Source of the DNA: Spirochaetaceae bacterium UBA5556
Lineage (GTDB): Bacteria > Spirochaetota > Spirochaetia > Treponematales > Rectinemataceae
Assembly: GCA_002425765.1 (NCBI GenBank)
Contig: DIMW01000011.1
Coordinates: 62,001 to 126,000, forward strand
Direction: 5' to 3'
DNA: 64,000 nt
The position numbers and the translations under genes were made by a program. Shown here piece after piece: positions 42,714-51,207 of this stretch. The first letter of the stretch is position 1, and the number at the start of each line of letters is the position of its first letter. The notes below the pieces were generated by a model. The model had not been told where the DNA came from, did no database searches, and saw only the letters and a list, made by a program, of their open reading frames with translations.

Positions 42714-43733
42714 ATGGAAAATAAAATCAACGTCGGAGTCATCGGCGCGGGACGAATCGGCAAACTTCACATCTCGAATATCGTCTACTACATGCCGGAG
42801 GCCCGGGTAAAGACCATCGCGGACGCGAACCTCACGCCGGAAATCGAGCGCTGGGCCAAGGGCTTGGGCATTCTTAATGTCAGCAAGAACGCCGAGGACA
42901 TTCTGCGCGACCCGGAAATCTCCGTGGTGATGATCTGTTCTTCGACTAATACGCACGCCGATTACATCATAAAAGCGGCGGAAGCGGGCAAGAATATTTT
43001 TTGCGAAAAACCCGTGGACCTCACGGTCGAAAAGGTCAAGGCCGCCCTCGCTGCGGTCAAGAAGGCCGGAGTCCGGCTGCAGATCGGCTTCAACCGCCGC
43101 TTCGACCACAACTTCGCGCATGTCCGGGAGCTGGCGAAATCGGGGGCGATCGGCCAGGTACAGCTTGTGAAAATCACTTCCCGCGATCCGGCGCCTCCTC
43201 CCCTCGCCTACGTCAAGGTTTCGGGCGGCATTTTCCTCGACATGACCATCCACGATTTCGATATGGCGCGTTTCCAGGCCGGAAGCGAAGTGGAGGAAGT
43301 GTTCGCGGCGGGAGCGGTGCTCGTCGACCCGGAGATCGGAGCCGCCGGCGATGTCGATACCGCCATCATCACGCTCAAATTCGCGAACGGCGCGCTCGGC
43401 GTCATCGATAATTCGCGCAAGGCCGTCTACGGCTACGACCAGAGAGTCGAGCTCTTCGGTTCGGCCGGCTCAGTCGCGGCCGAAAACGATACTCCCTCTC
43501 AGGTCCGCCTGAGCGACACGACCGGCGTCCACGGCGACAAACCACTCTATTTCTTCCTAGAGCGCTACAGAGAAGCCTTCGTCTCCGAGATGAAGGCGTT
43601 CTTCGGGGCGATCAGCACTGGCAGCGAGACGCCGGTCACCGGCAATGACGGGCTCATGGACCTCGCCGTCGGACTCGCGGCGAAGAAATCGCTCGCCGAG
43701 CACCGCCCCGTCAAAGTATCCGAAGTGATGTGA
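42714..43733 (+). CDS. iolG: Inositol 2-dehydrogenase IolG
   Basis: A 339-residue Gfo/Idh/MocA enzyme. GVIGAGRIGKLHISNI is the NAD site, KNIFCEKPVDLT has the catalytic lysine (near residue 97), and SGGIFLDMTIHDFDMARF has the D/H pair. RLQIGFNRRFDHNF is typical of IolG. It oxidises myo-inositol to scyllo-inosose (2-keto-myo-inositol), the first pathway step. Second of two such dehydrogenases in the operon; this one matches IolG better. Preceded by AAGGAG. Confidence 0.92.
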   Translation: MENKINVGVIGAGRIGKLHISNIVYYMPEARVKTIADANLTPEIERWAKGLGILNVSKNAEDILRDPEISVVMICSSTNTHADYIIKAAEAGKNIFCEKPVDLTVEKVKAALAAVKKAGVRLQIGFNRRFDHNFAHVRELAKSGAIGQVQLVKITSRDPAPPPLAYVKVSGGIFLDMTIHDFDMARFQAGSEVEEVFAAGAVLVDPEIGAAGDVDTAIITLKFANGALGVIDNSRKAVYGYDQRVELFGSAGSVAAENDTPSQVRLSDTTGVHGDKPLYFFLERYREAFVSEMKAFFGAISTGSETPVTGNDGLMDLAVGLAAKKSLAEHRPVKVSEVM

Positions 43734-43740
43734 GCCACAT

Positions 43741-44625
43741 ATGGTACTGCATCACTCGGGAGATTACGCGGAAGGGTACGAGCTCCTTGTGCTGAGGGAC
43801 AGCGAAAAGACGAACATGATGATGGATTTCGCTTCCCTGTGCCTGAAAGAGGACGCCATATGGCATTCTCATTCAAAAGATGAACGGGCGCTGCTTCTCG
43901 CCGAGGGCTCTGTCGAGATAAGGGTCGGCGAAAAGGTCGAATGGTTCGGCGCGGACGAGGGTCTGACGGCCGGCCGCGCTCCGGTCTCCATTGCGTGGCT
44001 CGCGGACAAAGGGACGCGGATCCGTGCTTCGCGCGCCAGCCTTTTAGACGAAAATCCCGCCGTCCTGCACGTGCCCGCGGGAACAGACGTTGAAGTCAGG
44101 GCGCTCTCGGAGCGGGCCTTACTCTACGTCACCGCCACGGTCAACGAAACCCCTTTCATTCCTCGGCTCTATCTTCCCTATGAATGCCAAGTCGAATATC
44201 GCAATGAAGGTACGATGCAGGGAACCGCAACGCGCATTGTCCGCACAGTGTTCAACAAGAGCAATGCCCCCTGGTCCAATCTCGTCCTGGGCGAGGACGT
44301 CAACCTGCCGGGTCGCTGGTCGAGCTACCCCGCGCACCATCATCCCCAGCCTGAAATTTACCACTATCGGTTCTTCCCCGAGCAGGGCTTCGGCATGACG
44401 GCGCTGGGGACAGAGGCGTATCAACTGCATGATCGCGACACGCTTCTCATCACGGACAATAAAGATCATCCTCAGGTCGCCGCCCCAGGGTACGCGATGT
44501 GGTACCTCTGGGTTATTCGCCATATCGAGGGGAATCCCTACATCTCGCCGGAATTCAATCCGGACCATGTATGGGTCGATCAGGGAGGAGCGAACATTTG
44601 GGAGATGAAGCGAGCGGAGCGCTGA
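43741..44625 (+). CDS. iolB: 5-deoxy-glucuronate isomerase IolB
   Basis: A 294-residue bicupin. SSYPAHHHPQPEIYHYRFFP has the metal-binding histidines and glutamate. The downstream block EGNPYISPEFNPDHVWV ends the second cupin. IolB isomerises 5-deoxy-D-glucuronate to 2-deoxy-5-keto-gluconate, after the IolD step. It starts seven bases after iolG. A slightly long N-terminal cupin (about 1-130) is normal. Cytoplasmic. Confidence 0.93.
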   Translation: MVLHHSGDYAEGYELLVLRDSEKTNMMMDFASLCLKEDAIWHSHSKDERALLLAEGSVEIRVGEKVEWFGADEGLTAGRAPVSIAWLADKGTRIRASRASLLDENPAVLHVPAGTDVEVRALSERALLYVTATVNETPFIPRLYLPYECQVEYRNEGTMQGTATRIVRTVFNKSNAPWSNLVLGEDVNLPGRWSSYPAHHHPQPEIYHYRFFPEQGFGMTALGTEAYQLHDRDTLLITDNKDHPQVAAPGYAMWYLWVIRHIEGNPYISPEFNPDHVWVDQGGANIWEMKRAER

Positions 44626-44719
44626 GACAAGCCCCCACACACCAAACTCGCTTTTTTTGCCCACGACTTAAGGAAAATTCGTTGCACTCCTGCCGGAACG
44701 CAACGGGAAAGAGGTTGCT

Positions 44720-46585
44720 ATGGAAACAGTTCGATTGACCGTCGGTCAGGCTATCGTAAAATTCCTCGACAATCAGTTTGTGGAATTCGACGGAAAAGTC
44801 GAGAAATTTGTTGGCGGCGTCATCGGCATTTTTGGACATGGCGTCGTGGTGGGTCTTGGAGAGGCGCTCGCCGCCCCCGGCCATGGCCTTCCTTTCATTC
44901 AGGCAAAAAATGAACAGGGTGCCGGCCATGTCGCCATCGGTTACGCGAAGCAGAATAATCGCCGGAAAATCATGGCGGTCACGAGCTCGATCGGCCCCGG
45001 CGCGCTCAACATGGTGACCGCCGCCGGAACCGCGACGGTCAACCATATACCCGTGCTCTTTCTTCCAGGTGATGTATTCGCCGACCGCCAGCCCGACCCG
45101 GTCCTTCAGCAACTCGAAGTGCCGCACGACTACACGGTCAGCGCCAACGACGCCTTCCGCCCCATAAGCCGGTACTTCGACCGGATCACGAGGCCGGAGC
45201 AGGTAATGACGGCTTTTCTCCACGCGATGACCATACTCACCGATCCGGCGCAGGGCGGCGCGGTGACCATCGCGCTCCCCCAGGACGTACAGGGAGAAGC
45301 ATACGATTATCCTGTCGAGTTCTTCGACCAGCGGATACACCACATTGAGCGGCGCCCGCCGACCAGCGCCCAGACTTCCCGCGTGGCGGACCTCATCAGA
45401 GCATCTGACAAACCTTACATCATCTGCGGCGGCGGAGTCCGCTACTCGGAGGCCGGCCGCGCGCTCGCCGATTTCTGCAAAAAATTCGGTATTCCTTTCG
45501 GTGAGACGCAGGCGGGCAAAGGCTCTATCCCCTGGGATCACCCCTGCAACCTGTCCGGCATCGGCGTGACGGGGAGCCTCGCCGCGAACCGCCTCGCGAA
45601 AGAGACCGATCTCGTAATCGGCGTCGGCACGAGGTTCGGCGACTTCACCACCTGCTCGAAATGGCTCTTCCAGAACCCCAGGGTTAAATTCATCGCGATA
45701 AACATCGCGCCCTTCGATGCCTATAAGATGAACGCCGAACCCGTCATCGCCGACGCGAAGCTCACGCTCGCGGCGGTCGGCCGCGCGCTCGGCGCTTCGG
45801 GGTACAAAGCCGGCTGGGGCGAAGCCATCGCAAGGGCTCGCGAAGAATGGGCCCGCGAGGTCGATTCGCTCTATACCCAGGAAGACCCGGCGGGATTGAG
45901 TCAGATCCGCGTCATCGGCGAGCTCAACGATGTGCTGCTGCCCAAGAACGCGGTAGTCGTCTCGGGCTCCGGCTCCATACCGAGCGATATGCAGAGAACC
46001 TGGCGCACGCGCACGCCCGGCACGTACCACATGGAATACGGCTTCTCCTGCATGGGCTATGAAATCGCGGCCTCTCTCGGCTGCAAACTGGCGATGCCAG
46101 AACGCGAGTGCGTCGCCATCGTGGGAGACGGGGCCTACACCATGCTCCACACCGAACTCCTCACCGCCGTCCAGGAAGGCAAAAAGATCGTCGTGGTGGT
46201 CTGCGACAACTCGGGCTTCCAGTGCATCGACAACCTGCAGCACAGCCAAGGCATCGCGCACTTCGCGAACGAGTGGCGCGCCCGGGACCCCGAGACCGGC
46301 CTCCTTGCCGGCGATCAGGTCCCTGTCGACTTCGCCAAAAACGCGGAGAGCTGGGGGGCCCTCGGCCTCAGCGCCCGCACGGTCGAAGAGTTCAGGAAGG
46401 CCGTCCGCCGCGCCCTGCGCGCGAAAAAACCGGTCGTGATCCACGCGCGGGTCTCGCCAAAATCCATGACGCAAGGGTACGAATCCTGGTGGCGTGTCGG
46501 CACCGCGGAAGTGTCGGCCAATCCGGGCGTAGTCCGGGCCGCACGAGAAATGAAGGATGAACTGAAAAAGGCTCGCAAATTCTGA
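44720..46585 (+). CDS. iolD: 3D-(3,5/4)-trihydroxycyclohexane-1,2-dione hydrolase IolD
   Basis: A 621-residue thiamine-diphosphate enzyme that opens the cyclohexane ring to 5-deoxy-glucuronate. N-terminal PYR domain has the catalytic glutamate in PFIQAKNEQGAGHVAIGYA. The PP domain has the metal motif VGDGAYTMLHTELLTAVQEG with DNSGFQCIDNLQ. QVPVDFAKNAESWGALGL is typical of IolD. It is of normal length. GAAAGAGG lies before ATG 44720. Placed between iolB and iolE. Confidence 0.94.
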   Translation: METVRLTVGQAIVKFLDNQFVEFDGKVEKFVGGVIGIFGHGVVVGLGEALAAPGHGLPFIQAKNEQGAGHVAIGYAKQNNRRKIMAVTSSIGPGALNMVTAAGTATVNHIPVLFLPGDVFADRQPDPVLQQLEVPHDYTVSANDAFRPISRYFDRITRPEQVMTAFLHAMTILTDPAQGGAVTIALPQDVQGEAYDYPVEFFDQRIHHIERRPPTSAQTSRVADLIRASDKPYIICGGGVRYSEAGRALADFCKKFGIPFGETQAGKGSIPWDHPCNLSGIGVTGSLAANRLAKETDLVIGVGTRFGDFTTCSKWLFQNPRVKFIAINIAPFDAYKMNAEPVIADAKLTLAAVGRALGASGYKAGWGEAIARAREEWAREVDSLYTQEDPAGLSQIRVIGELNDVLLPKNAVVVSGSGSIPSDMQRTWRTRTPGTYHMEYGFSCMGYEIAASLGCKLAMPERECVAIVGDGAYTMLHTELLTAVQEGKKIVVVVCDNSGFQCIDNLQHSQGIAHFANEWRARDPETGLLAGDQVPVDFAKNAESWGALGLSARTVEEFRKAVRRALRAKKPVVIHARVSPKSMTQGYESWWRVGTAEVSANPGVVRAAREMKDELKKARKF

Positions 46586-46594
46586 GGAGGCTAT

Positions 46595-47482
46595 ATGGAC
46601 AAAAAGATCAGGCTGGCCATCGCCCCGATTGGCTGGACCAACGACGACATGCCGGAGCTCGGCGGAGAGATACCCTTCGAGCAGTGCGTGTCGGAGATGG
46701 CTCTCGCGGGGTTCGAGGGCAGCGAGGTCGGCAACAAATATCCGCGCGATCCGGAGAAGCTCAACAAGGCACTGAAGATGCGCGGGCTCACGATATGCAA
46801 CGCGTGGTTTTCTTCATTTTTGACGACAAAGCCGCTCGCGGAAGTCGAGCGCGAATTCGTGCGGCAGTGCGACTTTCTGTACGCGGTGGGGGCGCGGGTG
46901 ATCGGCGCGGCTGAACAGGGCAATTCCATACAGGGGAAACCCTTGCCTGTCTTCGACGCGAAACCCCGTTTCACCGACGATGAATGGAAGCGCCTCACCG
47001 ACGGGCTCAACCACCTCGGCGCCATCGCCAAGCGGAAGGGCATGCAGCTCACCTACCACCACCACATGGGCACGGGTGTCCAGACCACCGAGGAGATCGA
47101 TCGCTTTATGGAGATGACCGATCCCGAGCTCGTCGGGCTCCTGTACGACACCGGACATCTCGTGTTCTCCGGAGAGGACCACCTGACGATCCTGAAAAAG
47201 TATGTGAAGCGCGTCAAACACGTGCACCTCAAGAACGTACGCTTCAATATGCTCGAAAGGGCCAAACGTGAAAAATGGAGTTTTCTGCAGGCGGTCCGCA
47301 ATGGCGCGTTCACGGTGCCGGGGGACGGAGGTCTGGATTTCAGCCCCGTGTTCGAAACGCTGAAAAGCGCGGGCTATACGGGATGGTGGGTGGTCGAGGC
47401 CGAGCAGGACCCCGCGGTGGCCAACCCGCTGGAATACGCGTTGATCGCGCGCCGCTACATTAAGGAAAAAGCGGGAATTTAA
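46595..47482 (+). CDS. iolE: Inosose dehydratase IolE
   Basis: A 295-residue TIM-barrel dehydratase converting scyllo-inosose to 3D-trihydroxycyclohexane dione. Typical start RLAIAPIGWTNDDMPELGGEI, the metal-binding LTYHHHMGTGVQTTEEIDR, the block GLLYDTGHLVFSG and VKHVHLKNVR. WWVVEAEQDP supplies the last glutamate. AGGAGG precedes ATG 46595. Last gene of the operon; a terminator follows. Iol genes for kinase, aldolase and semialdehyde dehydrogenase (iolC, iolJ, iolA) are not in the window. Confidence 0.94.
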   Translation: MDKKIRLAIAPIGWTNDDMPELGGEIPFEQCVSEMALAGFEGSEVGNKYPRDPEKLNKALKMRGLTICNAWFSSFLTTKPLAEVEREFVRQCDFLYAVGARVIGAAEQGNSIQGKPLPVFDAKPRFTDDEWKRLTDGLNHLGAIAKRKGMQLTYHHHMGTGVQTTEEIDRFMEMTDPELVGLLYDTGHLVFSGEDHLTILKKYVKRVKHVHLKNVRFNMLERAKREKWSFLQAVRNGAFTVPGDGGLDFSPVFETLKSAGYTGWWVVEAEQDPAVANPLEYALIARRYIKEKAGI

Positions 47483-47540
47483 GGCGCGCATGCACCCTGC
47501 CGGTCGACGCCCCCACTGGTCTGCCCCAGCACACACTTAG

Positions 47541-47563
47541 GCCGCCCCCGGGGCGGCTTTTTT
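47541..47563 (+). terminator. Intrinsic terminator after iolE
   Basis: Self-complementary GCCGCCCC and GGGGCGGC (47541-47557) followed by six T residues. Overlaps the -35 of the next gene by two bases. Confidence 0.85.
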
Positions 47564-47590
47564 GACCCTTTCGGGTTTTCATGATATAAT
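47562..47590 (+). promoter_or_regulatory. Promoter of the trpR-like gene, probably leaderless
   Basis: TTGACC (47562-47567), 17-base spacer, TATAAT (47585-47590). The ATG is at 47599, eight bases past the -10, where transcription is expected to start. No ribosome-binding site is present. Confidence 0.75.
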
Positions 47591-47598
47591 AAATCAAT

Positions 47599-47901
47599 AT
47601 GCCAAGAGATCCTGAACTTATGCGGGCGTGTATCGCCGAGATGTCAAAAGCCCTTGAAGGTTCCGACGCAGCGCTCATCGAACAGTTTTTTTATCAACTT
47701 TTTACCGCCGCCGAAGCGGATGAAATGGCAAAACGCTGGGCACTCGTCAAAGAACTCGCACATGGCACACCGCAGCGTAAAATCGCCGCACGGCTGGGTC
47801 TGTCGCTCTGTAAAATCACCCGTGGCTCGAAAGAACTCAAAAAACCTGGCTCAGCATTCCGACAACTCCTCGACAAGCTCCCGCCCTCGCCGGTATCCTG
47901 A
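47599..47901 (+). CDS. TrpR-like repressor
   Basis: A 100-residue helical protein of the Trp-repressor family. MAKRWALVKELAHGTPQRKIAARLG and CKITRGSKELKKPGSAFRQLL align with the TrpR HTH, where ITRGSNSLK is the hallmark. In E. coli the protein binds tryptophan and represses trp genes. The tryptophan-pocket arginines are partly visible (KRWALV). No trp gene lies in the window, so its target is unknown. The gene follows its own promoter without a leader and is five bases before the small membrane-protein gene. Confidence 0.8.
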   Translation: MPRDPELMRACIAEMSKALEGSDAALIEQFFYQLFTAAEADEMAKRWALVKELAHGTPQRKIAARLGLSLCKITRGSKELKKPGSAFRQLLDKLPPSPVS

Positions 47902-47906
47902 TCATT

Positions 47907-48491
47907 ATGGAAATTCCGCTCAGGCTTGTCAGCCGCAAAGATGGCTCTCTTTTTTACGGCATTCCCCTCTCTTTCCGTATCATGATGGGAGGGATGCTGG
48001 CCTTGATAGGTGGCGCGATCGTACTGGAGAAATTCCAGATAGGCCCTCTGGGCTGGATTGCGGTGCTTCTTCTCTTGCTAGGCTTCGTCTATAAAGAAGA
48101 CTGGCTTTTCGATGCGACAAACAAGACGATAAATGGTCTCGTAGGTTTTTACCCGGTGCTCAAGAAAACGAATCTCGCCTTCGAGGAGGTGGCCTATATT
48201 CAGCTCGCGGCTTTTTCCAAAGGTACCGTCCCCGGCAGCGCGGAAGAAAAATCTTCCGACCGCGAAGCATTTAACGAAATGCGAGGCGATGGTTCGAAGA
48301 GCGGGCTGAAGAGCGGCTTCGAGATATTCCAAAGAAAAAAACTGTATATCGCGATGCTGCTCGTTACGAAAAACGAAGAACATTACCTGCTCGACATGGT
48401 TCCCGCGCGCCGGGCCTCGCGTCTTTCAAACTCGGGCCGGGCGCTCTCCGCGCTGATCGGCTGCACATTTCTTGAAAATCTGCCGGAGTGA
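47907..48491 (+). CDS. Small membrane protein of unknown function
   Basis: A 194-residue protein with two adjacent hydrophobic segments (FRIMMGGMLALIGGAIVL and LGWIAVLLLLLGFVY) near residues 23-64, then a soluble part. The second half has alternating strands (KKLYIAMLLVTKNEEHYLLDMV), PH-like in appearance, and ends at LPE. I do not recognise the family. It follows the TrpR-like gene by five bases and probably shares its transcript. It converges on the defence island. Confidence 0.6.
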   Translation: MEIPLRLVSRKDGSLFYGIPLSFRIMMGGMLALIGGAIVLEKFQIGPLGWIAVLLLLLGFVYKEDWLFDATNKTINGLVGFYPVLKKTNLAFEEVAYIQLAAFSKGTVPGSAEEKSSDREAFNEMRGDGSKSGLKSGFEIFQRKKLYIAMLLVTKNEEHYLLDMVPARRASRLSNSGRALSALIGCTFLENLPE

Positions 48492-48531
48492 CTTGAATGA
48501 ACAGACGGGAATCTGTGTCATCGGGTACCCC

Positions 48532-51207
48532 TCATGTCGCGTACTGCGCCAGAAGAGCGTCCAGCTCCATATTCTCTCTTACGGCGTCGTGAGGGACACG
48601 CGCGTAGCGCCACGGTTTGAGTCCGTAGGCGCGAGCGTGATCCGAGGCATAACGGCACCATGAAACAGCCGCCTCTTTTTTCGCCACGACATCGGCGGCC
48701 ATCACGTCCTTCGCCGCCTTCGTCTCGGCCATCCAAATGGCGGCATCAGTCTCGACGACGAAGTCCGGGACATACTCGAGCTGCTCATTATTAATGGCGG
48801 ATCGGTACCAAATTGTGAATTGTCCCTTGGCCGGCTTCATCCAGCGCACTGAATCCCGATCGCAGAGGATCGCAAAACGGCGCTCAGTGTCGGACTGAAA
48901 CTTCTGAAAGTCGTAGAGACAGCGGGAGAAGCCGGTGAACACATACTGATCGATGTTCTTCTTATCATCGATCGTTGTGCGGAAATCCAGGATACCGTCG
49001 TCTCCACGAACCGTGAAGGCGCATTCCTTGATCTCCGTGAAACCACGGCTCACGACCGCCTCATATTCCGCGGCATTGTCCAGCCTGTGGGCCGACATCT
49101 GGGCGTGGACATAGTCCCCGACGCGCTTCTGGTGGTACGAAAGGATATTCCGGATATCTTGATCATCCCACCTTTTCCTGAAGGCCGCCACCACTTGTCC
49201 CGCGAGATCGTAGAGCAGATCGGCATGATCGTCGTAGGAAATGTCGTCGAAGTCCATGAGGCTGCGGACAATGTAGTTTTCGAGCCGCTCCTCGGCGTCG
49301 TCGGGATTCTGAAGGGAGAGAGCAAAGCGCTCCCGGGTTCTGAGGTGCTGGATGAGCACTTCCCTGCTCGGAGGCTGAAGGCTCTCGAGCGGGGCGCAGT
49401 CCAAGGCGAAGGGACTCCAACCGACCTGAGCCCCTCCTTTCGGCAGCACGATGATTCTGGGTATGTCGATACTCTTTTTCTGGATGGTGTCGATGACCTC
49501 TTTCGTAAGCGCGGGTATATCGGGAGCATCCTGGAAGTCCAGCTCGCCGCCCGGATGGTAACGTTCGGCGACCTCGGCGGCGATCGTCGCCGAGACCCCC
49601 GGCTTACTGAGGTCAGCCGATGAGGCGAGGCGGCCGCCCATGCGCGCCGCGTAGTCGGCCACGACCTTGAGCGCCAGATCGGCGACGCGCTGCTTGTTCG
49701 TGGAGCGCTCGCCATCATTTTCGGAACTCAGGCCCAGACTCGTCCGTACGACGCTCGAGCCGACGACGATCTTCGGCGCTTTCCCCTTGGTTTCGGGGTC
49801 CAGGACAATGCGCTGAATCCTGATTACCGAGCCGGGACGATTGGCCTCGTCGATTATTTCTTGGAATCGGTCGTGGGCGATTATGTTGAGCCTATCTACG
49901 GTGGAGACACCTGTGCGCTTTCCGTAAGGGAGCCTAAGACCTCGGCCGATCGACTGCTCGACGAGAGTCCGCGCGTTCGCGGCCCGCAAGGGCACAATGG
50001 TGTAGAGGTTCGTGACATCCCACCCTTCCTTCAACATGTTTACATGGATGACGATCTCCGTCGAATCGTCAGTCTTCTCCACTGCAAGAAGACGCGTGAT
50101 CATCAACTCTTCCTCGGCGCCCGTCCTGGATGAATCGACTTGTATTATTTTCCCCCGATAGCGTCCCTCAAAAAACTGATCCGATTCCATGAATTTGATG
50201 AGGCTGGAGGCGTGGGTGGTGTCCCTGGCTATAACGAGAATGAAAGGCTTGACCCGAGGGAGCCCTGAATTTTTCGCCCATGTGGCGAGCTCAATCTTCG
50301 TGGCCTCGTGTACGCGCACCGCATCCTCAAGCTTTATCTTCTCGATCTGCGCGGCGTTGAACTGTGTGGAATCGAAGTTTTTCTGGGTAACAACCGCGGG
50401 CTCTTTCACGAAACCATCTTCCATCGCCCTGGCGAGAGGATAATCGTAGATTACATTCCGGAAAGGAGTCTGCCCTTTGGCATTCTCCACAAACGGCGTG
50501 GCGGTGAGCTCCAGGCCGAGAATAGGCTTGAGCTCATTTATGGAGGCCATACCTGCCGATGCCCGGTAGCGGTGAGATTCATCCATGAGGACGACGAGAT
50601 CAGGCAATGAACGGAGATACTCGAAATAGCTCTCCCCAAGGTATTCGTGCAATCTTCGGAAACGGGGAATGGCGTTCCTGGCCGCTCCCTGCTTGGACTT
50701 CTTGTCGGTTATCTTGGAGATGTTGAAGATGTTGATGTGTACGCCCGTCTCAAAGAGTTCGTCCTTCCGTATACCGATCCCGCTCTCATAGTTATCTCCG
50801 GTGATGATGAGGGGTGGATTCACCGCAAATTCGGCTATGCCGCGGAACACATACTTCGCGCCTGCGGGACTGAAGTCGGCGATGAGCTTGTCGTAGATGG
50901 TCAGGCTTGGGGCCAGGACAAAAAAGTTATTGATTCCCCTGGCGAGGTGAAGCCACGTGATGAAGGCCCCCATGAGTCTCGTCTTGCCCACGCCTGTCGC
51001 CAAGGCGAAGCAGAGCGAGGGGAAGTCGCGCTCAAAGTCGGTCACATTTGGAAATTCGTTCCGTACCGCGGCAAGGGAGTCCTGGATGCGGGCATCCTTG
51101 GAGGGAGGCGCGATCTCGCAGACACGGGCGAGAATTTCCAGCGAACGCCGCTGTGGTTCCCGAAGGGAGAGACGGCCCGAGATGGTGTTCACAATGCGAT
51201 CAGTCAT
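48532..51207 (-). CDS. res: Type III Res-like helicase/nuclease subunit
   Basis: An 891-residue DEAD/DEAH translocase with C-terminal nuclease. N-terminal helicase: Walker A LATGVGKTRL (about 69-78), DESH box VVLMDESHRYRAS, and motif VI QSIGRGLRLPYGK. A PD-(D/E)xK nuclease motif is likely at VPDFVVETDAAIWMAETK (about 813-830). Type III Res subunits cut DNA when two inversely oriented unmodified sites meet through ATP-driven movement. It starts at ATG 51207 with GGGAGAAG upstream and overlaps the AlbA-like gene by eight bases. Its methyltransferase partner is two genes upstream. It lacks the long linker of classical Type III Res and is shorter (family about 970). Confidence 0.85.
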   Translation of the reverse strand: MTDRIVNTISGRLSLREPQRRSLEILARVCEIAPPSKDARIQDSLAAVRNEFPNVTDFERDFPSLCFALATGVGKTRLMGAFITWLHLARGINNFFVLAPSLTIYDKLIADFSPAGAKYVFRGIAEFAVNPPLIITGDNYESGIGIRKDELFETGVHINIFNISKITDKKSKQGAARNAIPRFRRLHEYLGESYFEYLRSLPDLVVLMDESHRYRASAGMASINELKPILGLELTATPFVENAKGQTPFRNVIYDYPLARAMEDGFVKEPAVVTQKNFDSTQFNAAQIEKIKLEDAVRVHEATKIELATWAKNSGLPRVKPFILVIARDTTHASSLIKFMESDQFFEGRYRGKIIQVDSSRTGAEEELMITRLLAVEKTDDSTEIVIHVNMLKEGWDVTNLYTIVPLRAANARTLVEQSIGRGLRLPYGKRTGVSTVDRLNIIAHDRFQEIIDEANRPGSVIRIQRIVLDPETKGKAPKIVVGSSVVRTSLGLSSENDGERSTNKQRVADLALKVVADYAARMGGRLASSADLSKPGVSATIAAEVAERYHPGGELDFQDAPDIPALTKEVIDTIQKKSIDIPRIIVLPKGGAQVGWSPFALDCAPLESLQPPSREVLIQHLRTRERFALSLQNPDDAEERLENYIVRSLMDFDDISYDDHADLLYDLAGQVVAAFRKRWDDQDIRNILSYHQKRVGDYVHAQMSAHRLDNAAEYEAVVSRGFTEIKECAFTVRGDDGILDFRTTIDDKKNIDQYVFTGFSRCLYDFQKFQSDTERRFAILCDRDSVRWMKPAKGQFTIWYRSAINNEQLEYVPDFVVETDAAIWMAETKAAKDVMAADVVAKKEAAVSWCRYASDHARAYGLKPWRYARVPHDAVRENMELDALLAQYAT

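Noticed and set aside
44555..46474. 639-codon reverse-strand frame opposite iolD
   Set aside because: Mirror of a well-conserved gene; no recognisable motif.
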